DNA from: Geobacteraceae bacterium
GTDB lineage: Bacteria; Desulfobacterota; Desulfuromonadia; Geobacterales; Pseudopelobacteraceae
Assembly: GCA_013336525.1 (NCBI GenBank)
Contig: JAAXTM010000004.1
Location: 1-64,000 of the forward strand
DNA: 64,000 bases
Direction of reading: 5' to 3'
In this document: positions 52,019-61,705 of the stretch, one piece after another
Position numbering within the stretch: position 1 is the stretch's first letter
How the letters are laid out: every line of letters starts with the position of its first letter
Notes under the pieces: model-generated
Seen by the model: the letters and a program-made list of their open reading frames with translations, nothing else
What the model was told of the DNA's origin: nothing
Database searches by the model: none
Translations under genes and position numbers: made by a program

Positions 52019-54249
52019 GGGTTATTGCGTTCAGATACGATTCTTTCTAACATATCGGCCTTATTTTTAAGTAGTAATTCATATTTGCTCAAAGCAGAAG
52101 TATTAAGTTTGCTATCAATGAGCTGCATTAAACCTATAACATCAGGGTTCCTATTATAAGAAAGTTCTTTCTCAATTGCTCTGCGTGCTTCGGAATAGCG
52201 GCCGAGTTTTGATAACGCCAATGATCTATAGAAATAAATATTAGTCGCATAGATTCCGGTATTATCTACCAGAGTTAAAAAATCAAGTGCTCGCTCAAAT
52301 TCTCCCTTGTTGCATAGTTCAAATCCGTAATCGTACAATTTAGTGACAAATGAAGGATAAAGATGATGTTCAGGATGAGGTTGATATTTCAGTGCTTCCA
52401 GAATTGCTTTTCTGGCTTCTTCCGGTGAATTTATTTCAAAGGCAAGATAGTGCCATGCAGCATGAATGTATTGACCGGCAAAAGTTTGTGATCTCATATT
52501 CTTCAGATAATCAGGAGTACCCGGCTCTTCAAAGAGACCAGAAATAAAATTAAGCCGAGCTTCTGTTAGTGCTGAAATATTTTTGACACCACTGGATAAA
52601 GAACCTGTATGGCGGGCATATTTTGACATTACGGATGGTATAGGTACTATTGAGTAGTGCAACCCCAACCTTGTCCATAATTCAAATTCACCAACACCAA
52701 ATTGCCAGTTTCTAGAATATAGTCCGATCTGCTCTAAACATGATCTCCGAAAAAAACTGGAGGAGAAATGGGGTGTTATTTCACCACTAATATATTTGTC
52801 TAAATTGAATGACACTGGCCCCTGATCAATACCAATTGTTACACCATTTTCGTCAGTTGTGCATATCCAGCCGAAAAGTGCTGCGGCATCAGGGTGCATT
52901 TTAAAGGCCTCGACAGCCACCGAAGCAGCATTTGGCATTATCTGTTCATCCGAAAAACAAGAACATATTATGTCACCTGTACAACGTTTAATCGCACGCC
53001 AAAAACCTTCTTCAGGACAACGGTCAGGCTCCGAAATTAGTTTAATGCGGGTGCCAAACAAAGGCGCATATTCTGAAATTATTTCAAGGGTACCGTCTGT
53101 AGATACCCCGTCTTGAATAATAAACTCAATATTTGGATAGTTTTTAGATAGTTCTAAAATGCTGTCAAAACAGCGCCGGATTGTTTTTCCGCCATTTTTA
53201 CATATTGTGAATATGGAGATGAGGGGGGTAGATTCTTGACTATTCATAGTATACATCGATTTGTTATTAATAGGTGGCCACAGTGATTCAATTTCAGAAA
53301 TAATTTTACCCCAAAAGGCTTTCCCGTCTCCTATTTTTCGTGCTTTCTCTCTCCCTCTTAAAGCAATTGCTTCTCTTTCAGCATCATTAGTCAAGTAATA
53401 TCTGGCTTTTTCAACCAAGTCGTTTTCATTTACAAAAGGGACATATTCTATCATTGGCTCAAACCACTTGGAAGTTTCAGAATTACATGATTCAAGTAGC
53501 ATCGATCCACAGAGTGTCGCTTCAAGAAGTCGACCTTTTAGAGTCAAATTTTGACCGGACAAACTAAAATTAAGAGAGATTTTTGAACGCATAAACATGC
53601 GAGCATAGTCTTCAGTAGATAGCGGACTTTCCATTTGTCCGCCTGTTTTTAACACATCAATCCCCGCTGCTCTCAAGGCATTCATACCGGCGATTCTGTC
53701 ACTTAAACCATTAATTCCTCCATTAAAACTAATGTTTATGTCTCTCAATATTTCTAGGTCATGAAACACCCTCACATCAGCCGGATGGAATAGATGGATA
53801 TATTTATCTTTGTACGGTGATTTTTCAAAATGACTAAGGGAATCGGCAATGATTGAAAAATCTACAAATGGGGTTACGGTATCAACCAAAGCAGGAACCC
53901 AGTCTGCCCATGTGTCATACCAAATAGCCACAATAGGTATGTTCAGAATATTTCGAATAATTCCGAGAGTGCTTAGCTGTGGATTGATATAATCGGGGGC
54001 GCTTGGCATCCAGGCCAGAACTAGTATATCGGGCTTATCGTTTCGGCATTTTTCTAGCAATGCCTCATCACAAGACATATTTGTAGCCAAATAATGTTCG
54101 TCAGAAAGAAAACAGTCGTAAGTACCAAGGCCAGTGGTTGAAAATGGACCCCAGAGAATTGACTCTGCATTTGATTCACCGTTCTCTGGCTTGCAGTCAT
54201 GCCACTTTGCGCTGAAAAATAATAAATGCGGTTTTTTTATTGTATTCAA
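52015..54249 (-). CDS. CgeB-like and GT2 bifunctional glycosyltransferase with TPR tail
   Basis: 744 aa. Residues about 1-330 resemble CgeB/GT1-type glycosyltransferases (NISFNGGINGLSDRIAGMNALRAAG, NFSLSGQNLTLKGRLLEATLCGSMLLE). About 345-570 is a GT2 domain (ISIFTICKNGGKTIRRCFDSIL, IIQDGVSTDGTLEII). The last 140 residues are TPR-like (ALDFLTLVDNTGIYATNIYFYRSLALSKLGRYSEARRAIEKEL). Base composition looks more AT-rich than the genes downstream, suggesting separate acquisition. Sugar specificities unknown. Confidence 0.8.
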   Translation of the reverse strand: MNTIKKPHLLFFSAKWHDCKPENGESNAESILWGPFSTTGLGTYDCFLSDEHYLATNMSCDEALLEKCRNDKPDILVLAWMPSAPDYINPQLSTLGIIRNILNIPIVAIWYDTWADWVPALVDTVTPFVDFSIIADSLSHFEKSPYKDKYIHLFHPADVRVFHDLEILRDINISFNGGINGLSDRIAGMNALRAAGIDVLKTGGQMESPLSTEDYARMFMRSKISLNFSLSGQNLTLKGRLLEATLCGSMLLESCNSETSKWFEPMIEYVPFVNENDLVEKARYYLTNDAEREAIALRGREKARKIGDGKAFWGKIISEIESLWPPINNKSMYTMNSQESTPLISIFTICKNGGKTIRRCFDSILELSKNYPNIEFIIQDGVSTDGTLEIISEYAPLFGTRIKLISEPDRCPEEGFWRAIKRCTGDIICSCFSDEQIMPNAASVAVEAFKMHPDAAALFGWICTTDENGVTIGIDQGPVSFNLDKYISGEITPHFSSSFFRRSCLEQIGLYSRNWQFGVGEFELWTRLGLHYSIVPIPSVMSKYARHTGSLSSGVKNISALTEARLNFISGLFEEPGTPDYLKNMRSQTFAGQYIHAAWHYLAFEINSPEEARKAILEALKYQPHPEHHLYPSFVTKLYDYGFELCNKGEFERALDFLTLVDNTGIYATNIYFYRSLALSKLGRYSEARRAIEKELSYNRNPDVIGLMQLIDSKLNTSALSKYELLLKNKADMLERIVSERNNP

Positions 54250-54292
54250 GTGGTATTACCTCATTCTTGCAAATCATATCCGATCCATATTT

Positions 54293-55339
54293 CTAATTTG
54301 TTTTTGCTACATCATCATAGTCCCATGTAAAGCGATGCTGATCGACGAAACGACCTATTTCAACATTTGCCATCCGGGGATTTTCTTCAACGCGCCGAGC
54401 AAGATCTAGCAGCGCACTTCTGGCATCATCAGGTGGAAAAGCAGCACAATTGCTAACAAATGTTTTTATCCGCTCGATTTCTTCACCTTGCGCCCAGCTT
54501 TTTAAAGCAACCTCCAAGGCAAAATCAAAATATCCCAACAACAGCGCACAAGCGAAAAGGGCATGATTCTGTCGCTCTGTAAGTTGACCTGTGAAAAAAC
54601 CACCCGGAAAGGGATCTTTAAAAAAAACGGCATCTGCCCAAAGAACTCGCTCTCTCCCGAGGGTATCACGTTTGTCGAGTTGCCTGCACGACCGATAACT
54701 CATTTTAGTAAACCCATAAAAGGAAAAACCATATGAACGGAGCAAAAGTTCCACTTCAGAAAAGAGCGGTTGACCGACATACATCTGGAAAAACTCAACC
54801 TCTGCAACAACGGCGACTGTCCGCTCAGACAGTGTGCGTTGCGCACCTTGCAGGATGTCGTGTTCCAAACCCTGGGTGTCAAGCTTGAGCAACTCCCCCC
54901 AATAATCTTCCCCACTCAATTTTTCAAACAAGTAACTGTCAAGGCTTGTAACAGGGATAATCTCTGTACCGCATTCTGTGAATGTCGTGATATTGTATCG
55001 GCCAGCAGCTGGCCTGTTGACATTAAGAAACGAATTATTGCTTGGTGTAGTGAAAAGGTTCATCCGCGCACTTCCATCTATCTTGCCAACCGCGTAAGGA
55101 GCAATATGTAGTTGGGCATAAGGCAGATTCTCGGAAGAGTTTTCGTTGATATTAGAACATTCGTTTTTATCGGGCTCAAACGCAAGCGCAGCGGTTACCC
55201 CTGCCAGTGGCGCAACATCATCAAGTACTCCCCCCCTGGCACCGATATCAATGAAGCCGAGTGGTTTATTTTTTAAAGAAAGACCCGGAACTGTTTCATG
55301 AAACAACGGATCATCAAAAAATTTGTTGATATAAGGCAT
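54293..55339 (-). CDS. FkbM family methyltransferase
   Basis: 348 aa. SAM-binding region FIDIGARGGVLDDVAPLAG, AFEPDKNEC, and the FkbM signature LLKLDTQGLEHDILQGAQRTL. The C-terminal 120 residues are helical and without a match. TTGGAGAAATCACT before the ATG gives a good ribosome binding site; the same leader and first codons recur as a stub at 57451-57513. Likely sugar O-methylation. Confidence 0.83.
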   Translation of the reverse strand: MPYINKFFDDPLFHETVPGLSLKNKPLGFIDIGARGGVLDDVAPLAGVTAALAFEPDKNECSNINENSSENLPYAQLHIAPYAVGKIDGSARMNLFTTPSNNSFLNVNRPAAGRYNITTFTECGTEIIPVTSLDSYLFEKLSGEDYWGELLKLDTQGLEHDILQGAQRTLSERTVAVVAEVEFFQMYVGQPLFSEVELLLRSYGFSFYGFTKMSYRSCRQLDKRDTLGRERVLWADAVFFKDPFPGGFFTGQLTERQNHALFACALLLGYFDFALEVALKSWAQGEEIERIKTFVSNCAAFPPDDARSALLDLARRVEENPRMANVEIGRFVDQHRFTWDYDDVAKTN

Positions 55340-55382
55340 AGTGATTTCTCCAATAGTTAATCGGCTTTAGTAAGGCTGATAA

Positions 55383-56180
55383 TCATTGACCTTTAACAAT
55401 GAATCCGCCAGGATTCGGAGACCAATCAAGCCGGCGAATCTTAACCTTGCCTTCAAAATATTCATCTACAGCCCTGCTTTCGCCCTCCCAAGGCCTAATC
55501 CCATACTCATCAAAAAGTACAACGCCACCAGGGACCACCAATGGCCAAAAATGTTCGAGCCCGGCTTTTGTTGGTTCATACATATCGCAGTCAAAATGAA
55601 GTAACGAGATGCGTAAACCAGGATGCTCTTCAACAAATTTTGGGACGGTTTCTTCGATGTTCCCTTTGACGAGTACAACACGCGGCTTATAGGGTATGAA
55701 TCTGTCCTTATCAAAGATTGAAATTGCATCTTCAAGTATTTCCTCAAATTCGCCGCTATCAAAGCCGCTGACGACTTTCCCTACGGTTTCATCACACTTG
55801 CCATCCTTATCAGAAACAGCGGTAAAACCGGCAAAATTGTCAAACCCAAAGACCTGCTTCTGACGGTCTCCCATGTTACGAATTTCCAGAAAATTTGCCC
55901 ACGACATGAGTGTTGTACCGCGATACACCCCAAGTTCGACAATATCGCCAGGTAAATCCACAATCATCCGGAAAAATTCATAATGTGCCAAAAACTTTTT
56001 CAGAAAAAGACGCCGGGAATAGATCTGAAAGTTTCTACAGATCTCATTATTTGAGATCCCGAATTTCTCGAAATGTGCTTCAAGGAGGCTTTCAATGTTA
56101 TCATCGGCGGCAAAGTTTGCACGACCATCAAACTTGCGTTCATCTTTCTCTGAAACGTCATCTTTCGCTGTTATTTCCAT
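55383..56180 (-). CDS. TylF/MycF-like macrocin O-methyltransferase family protein
   Basis: 265 aa. The SAM-binding DIVELGVYRGTTLMSWANFL and the metal/sugar-binding LLHFDCDMYEPTKAGLEHFWPLVVPGGVVLFDEYG match TylF-type enzymes, which methylate hydroxyls of deoxysugars in a metal-dependent way. It starts 3 bp after the radical SAM gene, so both are on one transcript. Confidence 0.87.
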   Translation of the reverse strand: MEITAKDDVSEKDERKFDGRANFAADDNIESLLEAHFEKFGISNNEICRNFQIYSRRLFLKKFLAHYEFFRMIVDLPGDIVELGVYRGTTLMSWANFLEIRNMGDRQKQVFGFDNFAGFTAVSDKDGKCDETVGKVVSGFDSGEFEEILEDAISIFDKDRFIPYKPRVVLVKGNIEETVPKFVEEHPGLRISLLHFDCDMYEPTKAGLEHFWPLVVPGGVVLFDEYGIRPWEGESRAVDEYFEGKVKIRRLDWSPNPGGFIVKGQ

Positions 56181-56183
56181 ATA

Positions 56184-57383
56184 TCATGCCTCCTTGGGAA
56201 TTATATCTATGTGATTTAAAGTATGAAAACGAGCGGCACTCAAAGCGCTGTCATCGGTATTGCATATAATTCCTGCGGCCTGAATTCTTTCCCCTGCTTC
56301 CCGTAAGCGACGTCGTTTTGTGTCCTCATCAACTTTTCCAGGCAACATTGAGGCAGGCGCACCAAACGTTTCCATAAAACCGCTTGCCAGCACATATTTG
56401 GGCCGATGACGTAAAACAAAGTTGAGGGTTTCTTCAAAGTCCACTTCACTCTCACCAGGAAATCCGATTATCAGGTGTGTTTCGAAACCCGCAAATTTAA
56501 TATCATTGAAAAGAGTGAAAATCCGGTCGATTTCTGCACGTGTGTAGGATCTCTTCATAAGCTTCAGGATATGCTCGGAGGCAGATTGAATAGGCAAACT
56601 TATATGTTTGATGACACCTTTAGCCAAAAAGCTCGCCATCTCGTCGAAAAATTTAATAAAATGGGCTGGATTCAGCCCATGAAGGGAAATTGTCACACCC
56701 GCATCTATCGCTTTGATCTTTTGCATGAGCAAGGGAAGGCTACTGTCAATGTCGTGACCGTAATCTCCTATAGAATCGCCCAACAGCATTATTTCCTTGT
56801 GTCCACTTTTTTCAATTGCGAGCTTGCAAGCTTCCACAAGTATGGATTCCGAAAAGCTTCGGTACGGCGGGAAAGCGAGAAGTTCCGAACAGTACGTACA
56901 TTCAAAGCGACAGCCTTCAGAAATGTGAAGTTTTATGAACTGATCGGCAAAAGAGGCCGGTTTGTCGGGGTGTTGCTTCCTATATTCAGCCACGTCGTCG
57001 CAGAGCTTGCTTTCGCTTACATTTCGTTCAATTTCACCTAGAGTTTTGTTGAAGGTTCTAAAAAACTCCTTAATTTTAGATTCGTCATCACGCCAGTTAA
57101 GAACACGCCCCTTGAAATGCTGATGAAGAAGTTCCTGGTCAATATCGGGAAGACAGCCGGCAACAATAACCTCAGCCTTATAATCTTTCAGATACCGTTC
57201 GATTTGAGCAAGACTGTTATCTCTGTAATCCCGCCGGAATGCGCATGTCCAAAGCAGTATAAGGTCGGATTCTGCCGGATCATCTACAATCGTATGGCCG
57301 TTAACCAAAAACAAATCTCGATACCTCTGAAGATCTGTCTGGCGCATCCAACAGCCATTTAAGCCTTTGATAAAAACGTTCAT
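56184..57383 (-). CDS. MiaB/RimO-like radical SAM methylthiotransferase homologue
   Basis: 399 aa from the ATG at 57383. The N-terminal UPF0004 domain has all three cluster cysteines (11 in LNGCWMRQTD, 47 in WTCAF, 77 in AGCLPD). The radical SAM motif is CRFECTYC (158, 162, 165), followed by GDSIGDYGHDI and the C-terminal part of the TIM barrel (LPIQSASEHILKLMKRSYT, IIGFPGESEVDFEETL). Those are the two [4Fe-4S] clusters of tRNA and ribosomal protein methylthiotransferases. The usual TRAM RNA-binding domain is not evident. Standing between a sugar O-methyltransferase and a TylF homologue, it may act on a sugar or protein of the island rather than tRNA. A longer frame to 57467 has no ribosome binding site. 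Confidence 0.85.
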   Translation of the reverse strand: MNVFIKGLNGCWMRQTDLQRYRDLFLVNGHTIVDDPAESDLILLWTCAFRRDYRDNSLAQIERYLKDYKAEVIVAGCLPDIDQELLHQHFKGRVLNWRDDESKIKEFFRTFNKTLGEIERNVSESKLCDDVAEYRKQHPDKPASFADQFIKLHISEGCRFECTYCSELLAFPPYRSFSESILVEACKLAIEKSGHKEIMLLGDSIGDYGHDIDSSLPLLMQKIKAIDAGVTISLHGLNPAHFIKFFDEMASFLAKGVIKHISLPIQSASEHILKLMKRSYTRAEIDRIFTLFNDIKFAGFETHLIIGFPGESEVDFEETLNFVLRHRPKYVLASGFMETFGAPASMLPGKVDEDTKRRRLREAGERIQAAGIICNTDDSALSAARFHTLNHIDIIPKEA

Positions 57384-57450
57384 TGATTTTTCCACTTTAG
57401 GTAGTCTTTTGGAGCATTTGAAGTGATTACGTTTAATGGCAAGAATTGGC

Positions 57451-57513
57451 TCAGGAGCGTTGCGCATTATTAATAAAATAACGGGTCTTCAAGAATTTGT
57501 TAATTATCGGCAT
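57451..57513 (-). pseudogene. 20-codon stub of an FkbM-type gene start
   Basis: MPIINKFLKTRYF with leader GGATTGGAGAAGGTACT closely copies the start and ribosome binding site of the FkbM gene at 54293-55339 (MPYINKFFDDPLF, ATTGGAGAAATCACT). It ends at a TGA after 20 codons. I read it as the remaining 5' end of a duplicated methyltransferase gene lost when the radical SAM gene came to lie here. A leader peptide is the alternative. Confidence 0.55.
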
Positions 57514-57544
57514 AGTACCTTCTCCAATCCTTTTAAATGAATAT

Positions 57545-58774
57545 TTATTGTAAATACTTTTGTAACTTTTCGCGAAGTGTTTCAAAGTGTTTGGCTTGTC
57601 TAAATCCTTTAGCATTCAGTACACTTGTGTATAAATCCAGGTATTCAATCCGCGGATTCAGGCGAATAGCATCCCACATCAAACGGTGCCAAGATCCGTC
57701 TATCTTCAATGCTGATGCAGCCTCAGTATACATAGAATGAGCCGCAATAGCCTGCAGATCATCATTGCGAAGTGTTTTGGGAATCCGCTGGATCAATATC
57801 TCTAAAACAACCTCAATATTTGGATAAATTGCACCGACATTGTCATCACCGTATAGGTTCCAATACTTCAATGTCCAGTTAGAATCCAATGCACTGGCAC
57901 AATAACACGTATCACTTGAATGATTATTTTGGTCAGCACGTCCAGGAATGCTCATACCGTCTGGGTGAGGTCCATACCTGTTTACGTTATAAAAATATTT
58001 CCCATTATTATCTTCTTGAAATAACTGCATATAACGATCAAATGCTGTCTGAGACATTTCTGACAAAGATTGAGTGTTGATCAGGAGATCAAAATCAAAG
58101 CCATTTATTGAATTAACAAATGCAGTTGGTATTAAAGCAAAATCATATTTTGAGTTAAGGAGTTTTAGATCTTCACTAGAATGTACAAGGATTATTTTTG
58201 CGTGTGGAAAATTTGCAGCAAGGTAAGTATACGATGCAATTAACATTTCTGGTAAATCAAGTATAACATATTTTATATCAGGATTAGCAAACTTGAAAAT
58301 ACGGGCAAGGCCACCATATCCACCGCCTAGTTCAAGCACAGTGTTTGGGGTTGGAATCAATTTCTGTATCCGCTGGCAACAGGCAAGATGCCAAAGGAAT
58401 CCAGAGGATATTCTACGACCATTTTCATATACTATCGCCTTTTCGCTCGTATACGGTGACTCCTGGATCAAATGACTTAACGTGTTAAAATCAATACCAT
58501 TAAGTAATGCCCAGTTTTTATAATTCTCAACTGCCTTTTCGAGCATTGGATCGTTGTTAAGGAGTGGAAAAGTACACCAATCATTTTCTGTGCAAGCTTT
58601 TATAACCGCCTGGTAACTATCTAGAGATCTGATACTTGGCATCACGACCGAGTTGAGAGTTGCACTCCACATAACACTTGGACGAACTTCTTGCGGAACT
58701 TCTATTTGAGAGACAGTATTATAAAAAGAAAGGGCCTTTTCAACGATCTTGTCCACATAGTCCTCCTTAAACAC
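57545..58774 (-). CDS. Putative sugar O-methyltransferase
   Basis: 409 aa. The SAM-binding VLELGGGYGGLARIFK at about 142-157 followed by YVILDLPEMLIASYTYL and NTQSLSEMSQTAFDRYM is the pattern of the putative sugar O-methyltransferase family found in polysaccharide clusters. AAGGAGG lies 6 bases before the ATG. The C-terminal 100 residues are helical. AT-rich compared with neighbouring housekeeping genes. Confidence 0.83.
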   Translation of the reverse strand: MFKEDYVDKIVEKALSFYNTVSQIEVPQEVRPSVMWSATLNSVVMPSIRSLDSYQAVIKACTENDWCTFPLLNNDPMLEKAVENYKNWALLNGIDFNTLSHLIQESPYTSEKAIVYENGRRISSGFLWHLACCQRIQKLIPTPNTVLELGGGYGGLARIFKFANPDIKYVILDLPEMLIASYTYLAANFPHAKIILVHSSEDLKLLNSKYDFALIPTAFVNSINGFDFDLLINTQSLSEMSQTAFDRYMQLFQEDNNGKYFYNVNRYGPHPDGMSIPGRADQNNHSSDTCYCASALDSNWTLKYWNLYGDDNVGAIYPNIEVVLEILIQRIPKTLRNDDLQAIAAHSMYTEAASALKIDGSWHRLMWDAIRLNPRIEYLDLYTSVLNAKGFRQAKHFETLREKLQKYLQ

Positions 58775-58830
58775 TGAATTTATATTTCTATCACTAAGTT
58801 ATAGTACGTGCATTCTCGTTGCTTGTATTA

Positions 58831-59679
58831 TTATATATGGTGAGGTGAATATTGATTCACAAAATATATGTCACCGCTATAACTGTTTGAAGGGCTGGGA
58901 TCTTCAAAAACGAGTGAAAACCCATGGTCTTTAAGATACTGAATCAAATCATCTTTTATTTGCATGCTATGGTATTCAGTCACGATTCGTTTGATTTGAG
59001 GCAACCTTGTGCAGGACTGGAGAATTTCTAGTTCCAAACCCTCGACATCCATCTTGAGAATATCGACTTTTTCAAGGTTATATTTTGTAAACAGGGAATC
59101 AAGTGTTACGGCAGGAACCTCCAGAATCTTCACGAACTCATCCTTAATCCATGGCCGCTCGGGAATTCTTATGTTCTGCCCACCGATCGCCCCGATTTCC
59201 GGGATGATTTCCATCTGCAAAGTGCCGGCGTGCGCGGCGACAGCCACATTGTCATGCATTACATTACTGATATTGTTAAGCTTCAAGTTCTCACATAACA
59301 CAGCATATTCAGCAGGGTTTGGCTCTATCGCGATCACTTTGCAATCCGGACAAGTTTCCTTGAGTTTCAAGGTATAGAACCCTTGATTCGCACCGATATC
59401 GAGTACCACTGCAATATTTTTATCGCAAAATCCATCCACCATAAAATGAGCGTTTTCCTTGAAAATTTCGTGATAAACTTCAATAGTTGAATGCGATGAA
59501 CTGGCATTAAACCTCAGCGCGTAGCGTTCAAGATTCAGTATGAAGCTGCTTGTATCTTCAACAAAACGGTTGTACTCCAAAGTATAGTCACGCCAGGCAA
59601 TGATCTTATCGATCCAGGCCCGGCTCTCATTGTCGGCACAGATATCTTTCAGCCACGCAATGTCAAGCGCTCTTGCCAT
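58831..59679 (-). CDS. FkbM family methyltransferase
   Basis: 282 aa. VVLDIGANQGFYTLKLKETCP binds SAM, AIEPNPAEYAVL follows, and VDILKMDVEGLELEILQSC is the FkbM signature. It starts 4 bp after the radical SAM gene at 59684, indicating cotranscription. It is the third free-standing FkbM gene of the island. Confidence 0.85.
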   Translation of the reverse strand: MARALDIAWLKDICADNESRAWIDKIIAWRDYTLEYNRFVEDTSSFILNLERYALRFNASSSHSTIEVYHEIFKENAHFMVDGFCDKNIAVVLDIGANQGFYTLKLKETCPDCKVIAIEPNPAEYAVLCENLKLNNISNVMHDNVAVAAHAGTLQMEIIPEIGAIGGQNIRIPERPWIKDEFVKILEVPAVTLDSLFTKYNLEKVDILKMDVEGLELEILQSCTRLPQIKRIVTEYHSMQIKDDLIQYLKDHGFSLVFEDPSPSNSYSGDIYFVNQYSPHHI

Positions 59680-59683
59680 AAGT

Positions 59684-61165
59684 TCAGTCTCCTAGTAGTT
59701 TTCTCTTCAGCTTGATACTGTTCATCTCTTCCACATGCTCTCGGGCCTCACGCCCAAACTTACGTTCAATCATCGTAAGATAACGCGGGTTCTTGAAATA
59801 GATTTCAAAAGCATAGTCCCGAAACCAAAGCACTTCGGCGGATGAAAGGGTTTCGGTTGGAAGAGGAAGAAAATCATATCCTTGCTGGGCAAAGCCGCTC
59901 CACTTTTCAGGAAGAGGGGTTCCATTCTGCAGCGCTTCATCATAAAGATCGGAGCCTGGAGGCGCCATGGTGCAGAAAAAACTGGGAAAGGCGCAGTTTA
60001 GCTCCATGGCAAAGTTCAGATTTTCCTGCATGCTGTCCCAGGTATCACCCGGCAGGCCGAATATGAAATTCGCACAAAAGTCTATGCCCGTATCATGACA
60101 TCTCTTGACCACACTACTGATTACTTCTCTGGTATAAACACCTTTTGTAATACCTCTAAGAACATCGCCGTTCACTGACTCAATCCCCAGTTTGAACCAG
60201 TTGAAACCAGCTTTTTTCAATAGTTGCAGCTCGTCATCAGGCATGGAATCAATGCGATCCACGCGTGCGAAAGCACAGATGTTCAAGCCGTAATTTCTTT
60301 CGATCAGCCCTCTGGCTATGGGAAGATAGTGATCCGGATTGAAAACGAAAAGCTCATCGATGAGATTGATATGCCTGACACCATACTGCTGTACGAGAAT
60401 ATCTATCTGGCGTAGCACCCATTCCGGCGACCAGTAGCGTATTTTGTGTTCTCCGTATGTTGCATGGATAGCACAAAATTTGCATTGGTAAGGGCAGCCT
60501 AGGCTTGTGTACATTGTTGCACAGCGGTTTCTTTCAGAAAAATCGTTGAGGCACATCCAGCTGAATGCCCGGTATTTTCCGCTCCCCATTGGTAACAGAT
60601 CCCAAGCAACATCGCTTAATTCAGAGGTAAGATCTTCAATATTTTTTGGCCGGGGATTATTGAAAATCTTTCCTTCCGATTTCCACCACAATCCAGGAAT
60701 TTCGCTAAGTTCCTTTTCCTGCAACAAGCCCAACAGAGTATAAAAACCTTCACCCTGCGCAATCATATCGCATTCTTCTTCTTCAAGGGTCCTCTGAGGT
60801 AGTGCTGACGGATGCCAGCCTGTCAGGAGAATCCTTATTTCAGGTTGCAGTTTTTTCAGTTCGCTGCACAACTGTCCCACGGCTATCATTAACGGAGAGC
60901 ATGTATTGGCCTGCTGACCATACACTACAATTGTTGTAAGCTTGGCGTTGGTTTTTATAATGGCATCGGCTGTTTCCTGCAAATCCAGATTCAAAAAGTT
61001 TGCATCAAGAATATCGACACTAAAGCCATGCTGTCTCACAAAACCGGCGGTGACAGCAGCCCAGAATGGTGGTTCGATAGCAGAAAACACCTTGCTTAGT
61101 TCTTGATACACACTTTTTTTAGTTCCACCTACATTTACCAGAAGCACATCAAGTTTGTTCGACAT
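59684..61165 (-). CDS. Cobalamin-binding-type radical SAM protein (class B methyltransferase-like)
   Basis: 493 aa. Residues about 1-150 form a Rossmann-like B12-binding domain; the DxHxxG base-on motif is not obvious, LTGWHPSALP occupying the later loop. The radical SAM motif is CPYQCKFC at about 220-227, then INLIDELFVFNPDHYL, LGIESVNGDVLRGI and FIFGLPGDTWDSM as in BchE/P-methylase-type enzymes. These methylate unactivated carbon or phosphorus, or rearrange. In this setting C-methylation of a sugar is a fair guess. The ATG at 61165 is chosen, with GGAG 7 bases before; the ATG two codons upstream is too close to it. Confidence 0.85.
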   Translation of the reverse strand: MSNKLDVLLVNVGGTKKSVYQELSKVFSAIEPPFWAAVTAGFVRQHGFSVDILDANFLNLDLQETADAIIKTNAKLTTIVVYGQQANTCSPLMIAVGQLCSELKKLQPEIRILLTGWHPSALPQRTLEEEECDMIAQGEGFYTLLGLLQEKELSEIPGLWWKSEGKIFNNPRPKNIEDLTSELSDVAWDLLPMGSGKYRAFSWMCLNDFSERNRCATMYTSLGCPYQCKFCAIHATYGEHKIRYWSPEWVLRQIDILVQQYGVRHINLIDELFVFNPDHYLPIARGLIERNYGLNICAFARVDRIDSMPDDELQLLKKAGFNWFKLGIESVNGDVLRGITKGVYTREVISSVVKRCHDTGIDFCANFIFGLPGDTWDSMQENLNFAMELNCAFPSFFCTMAPPGSDLYDEALQNGTPLPEKWSGFAQQGYDFLPLPTETLSSAEVLWFRDYAFEIYFKNPRYLTMIERKFGREAREHVEEMNSIKLKRKLLGD

Positions 61166-61189
61166 ACACATTCTCCGAATATTAGCGTT

Positions 61190-61702
61190 TTACTCCAACC
61201 CCCCATCACGTTGTGATATTAGCGGGTTTTTTACCGGCCACCAGATATTCAACTCAGGGTCATTCCACAACTTGGTAAACTGGCTGGACCTGTCATAATA
61301 GGACGATTGTTTGTAATGAAACATGGCTTGGTCGCTTAAAACAAGGTGAGCTACCCCAAAACCTGGAGGGACCAGAATTTGGTAATGGTTATCCGCTGAA
61401 ATGATGAATGACTCCCACTGCCTGAATTGCGGCGAAGATTCACGGCAATCGACGATAACCAGATATATTCGTCCCAATATGCATGAGATGAGTTTATACG
61501 TATGGCGGTCTCCGTGAATTCCCCTCAGGACATGTTTCGATGATATGGAGACATCGTCTTGAGCGAAGTGGACTCCTCCAAGAGCTTCCTTATATAGCTC
61601 TTCGTTGTATAGCTCTATGTAGAATCCCCGAAAATCTTCAAACACAGTTGGCGGAGTTATTTTCAGGACAGCTTCAAGCTTAGTTTTTTCTACAACGAGC
61701 AT
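61190..61702 (-). CDS. rfbC: dTDP-4-dehydrorhamnose 3,5-epimerase family protein
   Basis: 170 aa cupin of the RfbC family. FEDFRGFYIELYNEE, HFAQDDVSISSKHVLRGIHGD (the catalytic His region) and the later PPGFGVAHLVLSDQAMFHYKQSSYY follow the family pattern. RfbC epimerises the 4-keto sugar on the way to dTDP-rhamnose and related deoxysugars. RmlA, B and D are not in the window, so the substrate may be another NDP-4-keto sugar. Only 3 bp separate it from the upstream gene. Confidence 0.85.
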   Translation of the reverse strand: MLVVEKTKLEAVLKITPPTVFEDFRGFYIELYNEELYKEALGGVHFAQDDVSISSKHVLRGIHGDRHTYKLISCILGRIYLVIVDCRESSPQFRQWESFIISADNHYQILVPPGFGVAHLVLSDQAMFHYKQSSYYDRSSQFTKLWNDPELNIWWPVKNPLISQRDGGLE

Positions 61703-61705
61703 ATT

